This document shows, piece by piece, positions 18,415-27,175 of a stretch of 64,000 bases of DNA (positions are counted from its first letter, which is position 1; each line of letters begins with the position of its first letter). Location of the stretch: the NCBI RefSeq assembly GCF_005601135.1, contig NZ_CP039381.1:62001-126000 (forward strand), written 5' to 3'. The DNA is from Ruminococcus bovis (GTDB taxonomy: Bacteria; Bacillota; Clostridia; Oscillospirales; Acutalibacteraceae). The notes beneath the pieces are model-generated. The model made no database searches. It saw nothing but the letters and a program-made list of their open reading frames with translations, and was not told where the DNA came from. The translations under genes were made by a program, and so were the position numbers.

Positions 18415-20385
18415 ATGAGGATCGTTGATTTACTCAAAAAGGATTGTATCGAACTTGGCGTTAAGCTAAATTCAAAATCTGAAGCAATTGACAAACTAGT
18501 AGATTTGCACAACAAAGCCGGTAATCTTGTTGATGCTAAGGTCTACAAAGAAGGAATTTTGGCAAGAGAAGCCGGAGGAACTACAGCTATTGGTGACGGA
18601 ATTGCAATTCCACACGCAAAGAGTGAAGCTGTAAAAGAACCTGCTCTTGCAGTAGTAACTGTACCGGATGGTGTTGATTATGAGGCTATGGACGGTAAGC
18701 CTTCTAATCTAATCTTTATGATTGCTGCACCAAATGACGGCGATGTACATCTTGAAGTTTTAGCAAGACTAATGACAATGCTAATGGACGCTGACTTTAA
18801 GAACAAGTTACTCAACGCTCCAAATAAGGAAGCTTTTCTAAAGGCAATTGATGAATTTGAAAAAGTAAAATACCCTGACGAACCTGCTAAGAAAGAACAG
18901 AAAGACGGTTACAGAATTCTTGCTGTAACAGCTTGTCCTACAGGTATCGCCCACACTTATATGGCTGCTGAAGCTCTTGAAAAAGCCGGTAAAGAAATGG
19001 GTATTCCTCTAAAGGCAGAAACTAACGGTTCAGGTGGTGCTAAGAACATTCTTACAAAGAAAGAAATTGAAGAATGTGACGGTATCATTGTTGCTGCCGA
19101 TAAGAATGTTGAAATGGCTCGTTTTGACGGTAAGCCTGTTATTTCAACTAAAGTTGCTGATGGTATTCACAAGCCAAAAGAACTTATCGAAAAAATCGAA
19201 AGTGGTCAAGTTCCTATTTACCATCATCATGGTGGAGCTGCTGCTTCAAGTGATGAAATTGAAGGTGAAAGCTTTGGTAGAAAGCTTTACAAGCATCTAA
19301 TGAACGGTGTTTCTCATATGCTACCATTCGTTGTAGCCGGTGGTCTATTTATTGCAGTTGCATTCTTAATTGATACAATCTGTGGTTATGGTGGTTCAGG
19401 TAGTGACCAATTTGGTACAATGACTCCTGTATCTGCTTTCTTAAAAACAATCGGTGGTGTTGCATTTAACCTAATGGTTCCAATCCTAGCCGGTTTCATT
19501 GCAATGAGTATTGCTGACAGACCGGGTTTGTTAGTTGGTTTAGTAGGTGGTTTCCTTGCAACAAGTGGTGCAACTTTTGCTAACCCAGGTGCTTTAACAG
19601 GTCAAGCTGCTATTGATGCCGGTGTTGCTGCTGCTGTTCCATCAGGTTTCTTAGGTGGTCTACTTGCCGGTTTCGTTGGTGGTTGGATTATGCTAATGAT
19701 TGAAAAGGCATGTGATAAACTACCTCATTCTCTAGAAGGTATTAAACCGGTTCTTATTTATCCACTACTTGGTTTAGGTGCTATTGCAGTACTTATGTGT
19801 GCAATTAACCCAATCATGGGTTGGATTAACACAGGTATGTACAATGCTCTAACAGCTATGAGCAAAACTGAAGGCTTAATGGTTCCTCTATGTGCATTAC
19901 TTGCAGGTATGATGGCTATTGATATGGGTGGTCCTTTCAACAAGGCTGCTTATGTATTCGCAACAGGATTACTTTCAACAGGTACAGATGCTTCTTATAT
20001 GATTATGGCTGCTGTAATGGTTGGTGGTATGGTACCTCCTATTGCAATTGCTCTATCAACAACATTTAACAAAAACAGATGGACTGCTGATGAAAGAAAG
20101 AACGGTACTGTAAACTACATTATGGGTCTATCATTCATTACAGAAGGTGCTATCCCTTACGCTGCCAGCCACCCACTACAGGTTATCCCTGCTAGTATCG
20201 TAGGTTCAGCAAGTGCCGGTGCATTATCAGCACTATTCGGTTGTAAGCTAATGGCTCCTCACGGTGGTATCTTCGTATTTGCTACAATGGCAGGTACATG
20301 GTATTGGTATCTACTAGCACTAGCAGTAGGTTCATTTATCTCAATGATTCTACTTGCTCTATTTATGAAGAAGAAATCTAAGTAA
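18415..20385 (+). CDS. fruA: fructose PTS transporter, EIIABC fusion
   Basis: Imports fructose as fructose-1-phosphate. The 656 residues hold all three units in order: IIA (1-150, phosphorylated His in GIAIPHAKSEA near 68), IIB (about 165-265, Cys in AVTACPTGIAHTYM near 180) and membrane IIC (about 290-652). A His/Ala linker HHHGGAAAS lies near 278. A strong AGGAGG precedes the ATG. It is the last gene of the fru operon, with the general PTS genes directly downstream behind their own promoter. Confidence 0.97.
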   Translation: MRIVDLLKKDCIELGVKLNSKSEAIDKLVDLHNKAGNLVDAKVYKEGILAREAGGTTAIGDGIAIPHAKSEAVKEPALAVVTVPDGVDYEAMDGKPSNLIFMIAAPNDGDVHLEVLARLMTMLMDADFKNKLLNAPNKEAFLKAIDEFEKVKYPDEPAKKEQKDGYRILAVTACPTGIAHTYMAAEALEKAGKEMGIPLKAETNGSGGAKNILTKKEIEECDGIIVAADKNVEMARFDGKPVISTKVADGIHKPKELIEKIESGQVPIYHHHGGAAASSDEIEGESFGRKLYKHLMNGVSHMLPFVVAGGLFIAVAFLIDTICGYGGSGSDQFGTMTPVSAFLKTIGGVAFNLMVPILAGFIAMSIADRPGLLVGLVGGFLATSGATFANPGALTGQAAIDAGVAAAVPSGFLGGLLAGFVGGWIMLMIEKACDKLPHSLEGIKPVLIYPLLGLGAIAVLMCAINPIMGWINTGMYNALTAMSKTEGLMVPLCALLAGMMAIDMGGPFNKAAYVFATGLLSTGTDASYMIMAAVMVGGMVPPIAIALSTTFNKNRWTADERKNGTVNYIMGLSFITEGAIPYAASHPLQVIPASIVGSASAGALSALFGCKLMAPHGGIFVFATMAGTWYWYLLALAVGSFISMILLALFMKKKSK

Positions 20386-20440
20386 TTAAAATATAATCAC
20401 AATTTAATAATATAAAACTCAATTTTGACACAATTAAATA

Positions 20441-20469
20441 TTGATAATAATTGACTTATATTGTATAAT
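20441..20469 (+). promoter_or_regulatory. promoter of ptsH
   Basis: TTGATA, a 17-base spacer and a perfect TATAAT, in the 126-base fruA-ptsH gap. Confidence 0.8.
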
Positions 20470-20511
20470 ATTTGTGATGAAAAACTTTTTTAATCAAAAG
20501 GAGAAATTAAA

Positions 20512-20775
20512 ATGGTATCACAAACATTTACTATAACTAATAGTCAGGGTTTCCATATGAGACCTGCAGGAACTTTTACATCTGCTATGGGTAAGTACCA
20601 AAGCACAGTTACTATCGTTAAAGATGGCAACAGAATTGATGGTAAAAGCATTATGAACCTAATTGCTGCTTGTATCAAGTGTGGCACAGAAATCACAGTT
20701 GAGATTGAAGGTCCGGACGAAGAAGCTGCAATGAAAGAAGCTGCTGAAATGATTTCAACAGGCTTTGGTGAATAA
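20512..20775 (+). CDS. ptsH: phosphocarrier protein HPr
   Basis: Relays phosphate from EI to the EIIA domain. 87 residues. The active-site His lies in GFHMRPAG at about residue 16, and the regulatory serine in GKSIMNL near residue 46, so HPr-kinase control is possible. No hprK is in the window. AAAGGAG precedes the ATG. A terminator hairpin lies between it and ptsI. Confidence 0.97.
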   Translation: MVSQTFTITNSQGFHMRPAGTFTSAMGKYQSTVTIVKDGNRIDGKSIMNLIAACIKCGTEITVEIEGPDEEAAMKEAAEMISTGFGE

Positions 20776-20797
20776 TTAATCGTTAGTTAAGTACATT

Positions 20798-20830
20798 AGC
20801 AGGAGAGTTATTTATTATAATTCTCCTGCT
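20798..20830 (+). terminator. terminator hairpin between ptsH and ptsI
   Basis: AGCAGGAGA and TCTCCTGCT arms (9 bp, 15-base loop) followed by TTTTTCTTTT. Partial readthrough would give more HPr than EI, as needed for the PTS. Confidence 0.85.
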
Positions 20831-20852
20831 TTTTCTTTTAAGAGGTGAAATT

Positions 20853-22550
20853 ATGTTAAAAGGTGTAAACGCATCAGAAGGTATCGGTATTGGTAAAGTA
20901 ATGCTTATTGAAGAAGTTTCTCTTGATTATGAGAAGAAACAGATTACAGATACTCAAGCTGAAATTGACAGATACAGAAAAGTTTTTGACGCATATTGTG
21001 AAAAAACAGAAAAACAAGCTGAAAACATTAAGAACACTATTGGTGAAAAAGAAGCTGACATTATTCTTGGTCACCTACTTATGTTGAAAGACCCTGCAAT
21101 GAGCAGTTCAATTGAGGGTAATATTTCCAGTGGTTGTTGTGCTGAAGATGCAGTTGCTCAAGTATGTGATATGTTCATTGGTGTATTCTCAATGGCTGAT
21201 GATGAACTAACAAAACAGAGAGCATCTGATGTTGAAGATATTAAAAACGGTCTTATTACAATGCTACTTGGTAAGGAAGAAGTTGACATTGCCTCTGCCC
21301 CATCCGGTACAGTTCTTGTTGCTAAAGACTTAACACCGTCAATGACATCTTGTATTGTGAAAGAAAACATTGTTGGTATTGTAACAGAAGTTGGTGGCAA
21401 AACAAGCCACTCTGCAATTTTAGCAAGGGCAATGGAAATTCCGGCAGTACTTTCTGTTCCTAATGTTATGGAAACATTTGAGAACGGTCAAGAAATTATT
21501 GTTGACGGTAGTCATGGTGAAGTAATTGAAAATCCTAGTGACGGTGAAATTGCTATCTATAGAGAAAAGACCATTGAATACAAAAAAGAAAAAGAAGAAC
21601 TTAAGAAGTTTATCGGCAAAGAAACAGTAACTGCTGATGGTGTAAAAGTTGAGCTATGTTGCAACATTGGTAAACCTGATGATGCTGACGCAGTTCTATC
21701 TAAAGACGGTGAAGGTGTTGGTCTATTTAGAACAGAGTTCCTATATATGGACAGTTCATCTATTCCAACAGAAGAAGAACAGTTTGAGGCATATAAGAAA
21801 ACTGTACTAAAACTTGGTGACAAGCCACTTATCATTCGTACACTTGATGTTGGTGGTGACAAGGATATTCCTTATCTTGGTTTATCAAAAGAGGATAATC
21901 CATTTATGGGATTTAGAGCAGTTAGATATTGCCTACACAGAGAAGATGTTTATAAGCCTCAGCTTAGAGCATTACTAAGAGCAAGTGCTTTTGGTAATAT
22001 TAAGATTATGATTCCACTTGTAACTTGTATTGATGAAGTTAGAGAAGTTAAGGCTATGATTGAAAATATTAAGGCTGAGCTTGACTCTGAAAACATTGCT
22101 TACAACAAGGATATTCAAGTTGGTGTAATGGTTGAAACACCTGCTGCATCTCTTATTGCTGACTTATTGGCAGAAGAAGCTGACTTCTTCTCTATCGGTA
22201 CTAATGACCTTACAGGTTACACAATGGCAGTTGACAGAGGCAATGCTGATGTAGCTTACTTATACTCAGCTTTCCAACCGGCAGTACTAAGAAGTATCAA
22301 GAAGATTATTGAAGACGGTAAGGATATTATGGTTGGTATGTGTGGCGAAGCTGCTGCTGACCCACTGCTAATTCCTCTACTACTTGCTTTTGGTCTAGAT
22401 GAATTTTCAGTTAGTGCAACATCTGTACTAAAGACAAGAAAGATAATCTCTCAGTGGACTATTGATGAGGCAAAAGAAGTAGCAAATAAAGCACTTACAC
22501 TAAAAACAGAAAGTGAAGTAGTTGAGTACTTAACATCTGTTGCAAAGTAA
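20853..22550 (+). CDS. ptsI: PTS enzyme I
   Basis: Transfers phosphate from phosphoenolpyruvate to HPr. 565 residues, normal length. The phosphorylated His is in GGKTSHSAILARAMEIP near residue 190. The PEP-binding barrel includes GVGLFRTEFLYM near 290, and the C-terminal MCGEAAAD carries the catalytic Cys. It probably lacks a separate promoter and is read through the ptsH terminator. With fruA and ptsH it completes a PTS for fructose within about 4 kb. Confidence 0.97.
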   Translation: MLKGVNASEGIGIGKVMLIEEVSLDYEKKQITDTQAEIDRYRKVFDAYCEKTEKQAENIKNTIGEKEADIILGHLLMLKDPAMSSSIEGNISSGCCAEDAVAQVCDMFIGVFSMADDELTKQRASDVEDIKNGLITMLLGKEEVDIASAPSGTVLVAKDLTPSMTSCIVKENIVGIVTEVGGKTSHSAILARAMEIPAVLSVPNVMETFENGQEIIVDGSHGEVIENPSDGEIAIYREKTIEYKKEKEELKKFIGKETVTADGVKVELCCNIGKPDDADAVLSKDGEGVGLFRTEFLYMDSSSIPTEEEQFEAYKKTVLKLGDKPLIIRTLDVGGDKDIPYLGLSKEDNPFMGFRAVRYCLHREDVYKPQLRALLRASAFGNIKIMIPLVTCIDEVREVKAMIENIKAELDSENIAYNKDIQVGVMVETPAASLIADLLAEEADFFSIGTNDLTGYTMAVDRGNADVAYLYSAFQPAVLRSIKKIIEDGKDIMVGMCGEAAADPLLIPLLLAFGLDEFSVSATSVLKTRKIISQWTIDEAKEVANKALTLKTESEVVEYLTSVAK

Positions 22551-22570
22551 TTTTAATAGTAAAACTATCT

Positions 22571-22596
22571 ACGGAGCATATGAAAATATGCTCCGT
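22571..22596 (+). terminator. terminator after ptsI
   Basis: A perfect 11-bp stem (ACGGAGCATAT / ATATGCTCCGT) with a GAAA loop; the T-run is weak. Confidence 0.75.
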
Positions 22597-22670
22597 TAAT
22601 TATTTAACGAATTTTAATGTTGAAAAACCACATTTTTAGGCTATATTCAATAGAAAATGTGAATATTTCA

Positions 22671-22700
22671 TTGACAAAGACTACTCCGTTAGTGTAAAAT
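22671..22700 (+). promoter_or_regulatory. promoter of nfnAB
   Basis: Perfect TTGACA, an 18-base spacer and TAAAAT. It overlaps an apparent upstream ATG (22699), supporting the start at 22738. Confidence 0.8.
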
Positions 22701-22737
22701 GAAAGTACGGTATAAAATTATGTTAGGAAGTATACAC

Positions 22738-23580
22738 ATGTACAAAATTATAAGTAAACAGGTGCTTAATCCTACCGTAACTAAGATGGAAATTGAAGCA
22801 CCACTAATTGCTAAAAAAGCACAACCAGGTCAGTTTATCATTTTAAGAACTGACGAAAACGGTGAGAGAATTCCTCTAACTGTTGCTGATTATGACAGAG
22901 AAAAGGGTACTGTAACAATCATTTTCCAGATTGTTGGTGCTACTACTAATCAGCTAAACTCATTTAATGAAGGGGACTATATTCATGACTTTGTTGGTCC
23001 TCTAGGCAAACCAACAGAAACAGAAGGCTTAAAGAAAGTTGCTGTTGTTGGTGGTGGCGTAGGATGTGCTATTGCATTCCCTATTGCTAAAAAACTTCAT
23101 GAAATGGGTGTTGAAGTTCACTCAGTAGTTGGTTTTAGAAACAAAGACCTTGTTATCCTAGAAGATGACTTTAAGAACAATTCTGATGTATTTAAGCTAA
23201 TGACAGATGACGGTTCTTATGGTGAAAAGGGTCTTGTAACTAACGCTCTAGAAGAACTAATCAAAGAAGGCAACCAGTATGATGAAGTTATCACAATTGG
23301 TCCACTTATTATGATGAAATTCGTATGTCAGCTAACTAAGAAGTATGATGTAAAAACCATTGTATCAATGAACCCAATTATGATTGATGGCACAGGTATG
23401 TGTGGTGGTTGCAGACTTACAGTTGGCGGTGAAACAAAGTTCGCTTGTGTTGATGGCCCTGACTTTGACGGTCACCTTGTTGATTTTGACGAGGCTATGA
23501 AGAGAGGTCAAATGTACAAAGAATTTGAAAGACACGCTTACGAAGAAAGTTGTAACCTTCTAAATAAGGAGGTAAAATAA
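22738..23580 (+). CDS. nfnA: NfnA-type FAD/NAD flavoprotein subunit with [2Fe-2S] site
   Basis: About 280 residues of the sulfide dehydrogenase/ferredoxin:NADP reductase alpha family. The N-terminal FAD domain has QPGQFIILR, the NAD domain VAVVGGGVGCAIAFPIAKK, and the C-terminal cysteine cluster MCGGCR plus FACVDGPDFDGH binds [2Fe-2S]. In clostridia NfnAB couples NADH and reduced ferredoxin to NADP+ reduction by electron bifurcation. The start follows AGGAAG. The partner gene follows directly, which supports NfnA over a dihydroorotate dehydrogenase PyrK. Confidence 0.9.
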   Translation: MYKIISKQVLNPTVTKMEIEAPLIAKKAQPGQFIILRTDENGERIPLTVADYDREKGTVTIIFQIVGATTNQLNSFNEGDYIHDFVGPLGKPTETEGLKKVAVVGGGVGCAIAFPIAKKLHEMGVEVHSVVGFRNKDLVILEDDFKNNSDVFKLMTDDGSYGEKGLVTNALEELIKEGNQYDEVITIGPLIMMKFVCQLTKKYDVKTIVSMNPIMIDGTGMCGGCRLTVGGETKFACVDGPDFDGHLVDFDEAMKRGQMYKEFERHAYEESCNLLNKEVK

Positions 23581-23581
23581 G

Positions 23582-24967
23582 ATGCCAAATATGAAAATTC
23601 CAAGAACAGATATGCCACAGCAAGAACCTGCAGTAAGAGCTAAGAACTTCCTAGAAGTTGCTACAGGCTATACAATGCAGATGGCTCTTGATGAAGCAAG
23701 CAGATGCCTACACTGTAAGCACAAGCCTTGCGTAAACGGTTGTCCTGTTAATATTAATATTCCTGATTTCATTAAGATGATTACTGAAGAAAACTTTGAA
23801 GGTGCTTATCAGGTAATTTCCGAAAGTTCTTCCCTACCTGCAGTTTGTGGTAGAGTTTGTCCTCAGGAATCTCAGTGTGAATCAAAGTGTGTTCGTGGTA
23901 TTAAGACAGAACCTGTTGCTATCGGCAGACTAGAAAGATTTGTTGCTGACTATCACAATGAACACTCAACAGAAAAAATTCAGAAGCCTGAATCAAACGG
24001 TCATAAGGTTGCAGTTATCGGTAGTGGTCCTAGTGGTCTAACTTGTGCCGGTGACCTAGCTAAACTTGGCTATGAAGTTACTATCTTTGAAGCACTACAC
24101 ACAGCAGGTGGTGTTCTACAGTATGGTATTCCTGAATTCAGACTACCAAAGGCTATTGTTAATAAGGAAGTTGACAACCTAAGAGATTTAGGTGTTGATG
24201 TTGAAACTAATATGGTTATCGGTAGAGTGCTTTCTATTGATGAACTAATGGAAGATGGTTATGAAGCAGTATTCATCGGTAGTGGTGCAGGTCTTCCAAG
24301 ATTTATGAACATTCCCGGTGAAAACCTAAAGGGTGTTTACTCAGCTAACGAATTCTTAACAAGAGTTAACCTAATGAAGGCTTATAAAGAAGGTAGCACA
24401 ACACCAATTATGCACGCTAAGAGAGTTGCAGTTGTTGGTGGTGGTAATGTTGCTATGGATGCTGCCCGTTCAGCACTAAGACTAGGTGCAGAGGAAGTTA
24501 ACATTATCTATAGAAGATCTGATGCTGAACTTCCAGCCAGAGCAGAAGAAGTACATCACGCTAAAGAAGAAGGCATTATCTTCCGTACACTTACAAACCC
24601 TGTTGAAATCCTTGGTGATGAGGATGATGCAGTAACAGGCATTAAGTGTGTTGAAATGGAACTTGGCGAACCTGATGCAAGTGGTAGAAGAAGACCTATC
24701 GTTAAGGAAGGTTCTGAATTTACTATTCCTATGGATTGTGTAATTATGTCTATCGGTACATCCCCTAACCCACTAATCAAGTCTACTACAGAAGGTCTTG
24801 ATACTCAGAAGTGGGGTGGCATTATTGCTGATGAAGATGGTCTAACAAGCCGTCCATTCGTATATGCCGGTGGTGACGCAGTAACAGGTGCTGCTACAGT
24901 TATCCTAGCTATGGGTGCAGGTAAAAAGGCTGCTGCTGCTATTGACGAAGCTATTAAGAATAAGTAA
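23582..24967 (+). CDS. nfnB: NfnB / glutamate-synthase-small-chain-like subunit
   Basis: 461 residues. The N-terminal region binds two [4Fe-4S] clusters (CLHCKHKPCVNGCPV near 38 and CGRVCPQESQCESKC near 90). An FAD site follows (VAVIGSGPSGLTCAGDLAKL near 142), then an NADP(H) site (RVAVVGGGNVAMDAARSALR near 280) and the C-terminal YAGGDAVTGAATVILAMG. No large glutamate synthase subunit is adjacent, and nfnA is, so the bifurcating transhydrogenase assignment is preferred. The start is one base after the nfnA stop. Confidence 0.92.
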   Translation: MPNMKIPRTDMPQQEPAVRAKNFLEVATGYTMQMALDEASRCLHCKHKPCVNGCPVNINIPDFIKMITEENFEGAYQVISESSSLPAVCGRVCPQESQCESKCVRGIKTEPVAIGRLERFVADYHNEHSTEKIQKPESNGHKVAVIGSGPSGLTCAGDLAKLGYEVTIFEALHTAGGVLQYGIPEFRLPKAIVNKEVDNLRDLGVDVETNMVIGRVLSIDELMEDGYEAVFIGSGAGLPRFMNIPGENLKGVYSANEFLTRVNLMKAYKEGSTTPIMHAKRVAVVGGGNVAMDAARSALRLGAEEVNIIYRRSDAELPARAEEVHHAKEEGIIFRTLTNPVEILGDEDDAVTGIKCVEMELGEPDASGRRRPIVKEGSEFTIPMDCVIMSIGTSPNPLIKSTTEGLDTQKWGGIIADEDGLTSRPFVYAGGDAVTGAATVILAMGAGKKAAAAIDEAIKNK

Positions 24968-24990
24968 TTTATTCTACATATAAGCTAAAA

Positions 24991-25018
24991 AAGAGCAATC
25001 ACAATTGTGATTGCTCTT
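24991..25018 (+). terminator. terminator after nfnB
   Basis: A 14-bp perfect inverted repeat centred on CAATTG, followed by TCTTGTTT. Confidence 0.85.
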
Positions 25019-25049
25019 TCTTGTTTCTATGAAATTGACAAAAGTAAAA

Positions 25050-25069
25050 CCTCATCTAAAAAGATGAGG
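25050..25069. terminator. terminator of the sortase operon (bidirectional)
   Basis: CCTCATC and GATGAGG arms with a short A-rich loop; T-rich stretches follow on both strands. Confidence 0.8.
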
Positions 25070-25077
25070 GTTATTTT

Positions 25078-25698
25078 TTATTTTGCAAGTGTTACATTAA
25101 GTTTGTTATCTACATTTAGTTTAACTACTTTTGTAGATGATTTTTTGTTGCTACTTTGATACTTTATTGTATAAGTAACTTTGCCTTTCTTAAGTCCTTT
25201 AAAAGTAAAGATGTATGTTGCACCTTTATTATTGAACTTTAAATCAGCACTAATATTAGCAACTGACTTATCTGAACTATGATATGAATAATTGTAATTA
25301 GTTGTTGATGTTGTATTTAGCTTTAGAACATAATTCTTTGGAGGAATTGTCTTAGTAACATTTTTGTTTTCATCAACAGTTAGGTTAATAGTTTTCTGAC
25401 TAATTGTCTTTTTCTTTGTGCCATACTTTAGTGTTGCAATAGCACTTCCCTTTTGCTTACCGATAAAGGTAAATGTATACTTACAAGTTGTCTTTGATAC
25501 ATTCTTTTTCTTTACAGTAAAGTTAACTGACTTTTTGTTGTTTACTGTACAAGTCCAGCTATAACCTTTGGACTTATTAGCATTTAGGTTTAATGTGTAA
25601 TTCTTTGCCTTTGTTGTTGCACTTGCTGAAACAATAAAAGTTGAAAGACAAAGTGCCAAAACTAAGAATAATGAAATAATTTTTGAAAACTTTTTCAT
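25078..25698 (-). CDS. secreted protein with two chagasin-like domains
   Basis: A 206-residue exported protein: signal peptide (1-28, ending SASA) and then two related domains, about 33-110 and 116-204. Both end with a run like YTFTFxGxxKGxxxxTxKY and then a LTVD/LNVD strand. Domain 1 has NKSKGYSWTCTV, which resembles the NPTTGYSW loop of chagasin (I42) cysteine-protease inhibitors. Neither domain has the RPW loop, and domain 2 has lost the GYSW motif, so inhibition is doubtful; a plain beta-sandwich adhesin module is the alternative. It is the last gene of the sortase/LCP operon, 12 bases after the previous stop. Confidence 0.6.
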   Translation of the reverse strand: MKKFSKIISLFLVLALCLSTFIVSASATTKAKNYTLNLNANKSKGYSWTCTVNNKKSVNFTVKKKNVSKTTCKYTFTFIGKQKGSAIATLKYGTKKKTISQKTINLTVDENKNVTKTIPPKNYVLKLNTTSTTNYNYSYHSSDKSVANISADLKFNNKGATYIFTFKGLKKGKVTYTIKYQSSNKKSSTKVVKLNVDNKLNVTLAK

Positions 25699-25710
25699 AA
25701 TAAATGCTCC

Positions 25711-25917
25711 TTACTTTTTCTTTTTGTTCTTAACTTTTCTATAAACTAATATAGCTACTAAAACCACCAACACACCAATTAGAATACCGTACTGTAAAGT
25801 CATATTGGTTTCCAGTGGATTTTCTGCATGATTAGTACCTTTTTGTACAATAGGTACGGTTGAAGTAAATTCTTCTACTGCATTCATTGATTCGGAATTA
25901 GCAAGTAAATTGTACAT
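25711..25917 (-). CDS. tiny single-pass membrane protein of the sortase locus
   Basis: 68 residues from an ATG with GGAGG five bases upstream; a longer open frame to 25959 overlaps the LCP gene and has no such signal. There is no N-terminal signal peptide. A polar N-terminal half leads into a hydrophobic helix (about 40-60) and a basic end YRKVKNKKKK, so the N-terminus is probably outside. NPLETN just before the helix is reminiscent of a sortase B NPxTN signal but has one residue too many. I do not recognise the family. Confidence 0.6.
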   Translation of the reverse strand: MYNLLANSESMNAVEEFTSTVPIVQKGTNHAENPLETNMTLQYGILIGVLVVLVAILVYRKVKNKKKK

Positions 25918-25927
25918 AACGCCTCCA

Positions 25928-27175
25928 TTAATCAGCTTGAACATAAAAAGTATCAACAATCATTTTAAAGAACTTTTTGTTATCCACTTTATATTCAACA
26001 TAATTTTTACCATCTTTATCTTTACCGGGTACTTTCTGAATATCAGCACTTGTGATACCTTTACGAAGTAAATCGGTAGCAAGGTAGCTAACCTTTGATG
26101 CCGACAAATTAGTTGTCATATAAGGTTTTGCTGAATTGTAAATAGTAACCGGTGTAGTAATATCACTTTTTGTCATAGAAACTGTTTTGTCTATAAATGC
26201 GTTTAAATATGCCTTTTGTCTTACCATACGGTTATCATTATAGTTAGCAGTTTCGTGGTTTCTTGAACGAACAAAACTCTCGGCATCTTTACCGTGAAGT
26301 TCATATGTTTGACCTTCATTGTACACAACCTTATTATTATCATCCTTATATGTAACAGGTGAAGTAACAGTAACACCACCGATAGAATCGTTTAATGCTG
26401 AGATACCACTAATATCAAGTGCAGTATAAGACTGAGCTACAGGAAGTCCATAAAACAATCTTCTGACTGACCTTACTGTGTTTTCTGCTGATGTTTCTTT
26501 GCCATCACCATAAGCATAAGAAAGACAAATCTGGTTATTTTCTGTACGGATAAAGTCACCTGCAGTATTGTACAAATCAATATCTACCATTGTATTACGG
26601 CTAATTTGGAATGTTGTTGTAACACCATTGTCTGTGTCAATAGCAATTAGATAAAGAGCATCAGCTTGACCACCTGTACCAACTACATTCTTAACAGTAC
26701 CAAGTTCATCCTTATCAACACCCATAAATAGAATTGAAGTCATACTGTCTTTGTATCTATAATTATGACCGTTATAGAAAATATAGTTACCGTTATCAAT
26801 AACCTTTGTATCTGATGGTGGATTTAGTGACATACCACTTTTATCGAGAAGTCCGTTCTTGCCTCTATAATACAAGAAACCGAAAGTACCCACTACAAGT
26901 AAACACAAACCTAAAATGCAAGAAAGAATTGTAATCAAAATTTTCTTACTTTTCTTCATTTTGTGCTTATTGTGTTGACTTTTATTTTTATTTTCAGTAG
27001 GGTTAATTCTCTTTCTCTTAACAGAAGAAAGTACATAACCTGAAACACCATCAACATCAATTGCAGTATCATTCGCAATATTTTTTATTGGAGCATTCTT
27101 GTTGAAATCTTTACTTTCTTCAATTAGAGGACTATCTTCAATTTTAATTATTTTATCGTTATTCTGTTCTTTCAT
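25928..27175 (-). CDS. LytR-CpsA-Psr (LCP) family cell-wall ligase
   Basis: A 415-residue membrane protein. A long basic cytoplasmic N-terminus (1-75) precedes one helix (about 78-100) and then the LCP domain. Family landmarks: LFMGVDKDE (acidic residue), the RNTMVDIDLYN arginine, and FVRSRNHE...DNRMVRQKAYL. LCP enzymes attach polymers such as teichoic acids or glycans to peptidoglycan. Its start lies inside the sortase gene (17-base overlap), so the two are translationally coupled. Which polymer it transfers is unknown. Confidence 0.92.
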   Translation of the reverse strand: MKEQNNDKIIKIEDSPLIEESKDFNKNAPIKNIANDTAIDVDGVSGYVLSSVKRKRINPTENKNKSQHNKHKMKKSKKILITILSCILGLCLLVVGTFGFLYYRGKNGLLDKSGMSLNPPSDTKVIDNGNYIFYNGHNYRYKDSMTSILFMGVDKDELGTVKNVVGTGGQADALYLIAIDTDNGVTTTFQISRNTMVDIDLYNTAGDFIRTENNQICLSYAYGDGKETSAENTVRSVRRLFYGLPVAQSYTALDISGISALNDSIGGVTVTSPVTYKDDNNKVVYNEGQTYELHGKDAESFVRSRNHETANYNDNRMVRQKAYLNAFIDKTVSMTKSDITTPVTIYNSAKPYMTTNLSASKVSYLATDLLRKGITSADIQKVPGKDKDGKNYVEYKVDNKKFFKMIVDTFYVQAD

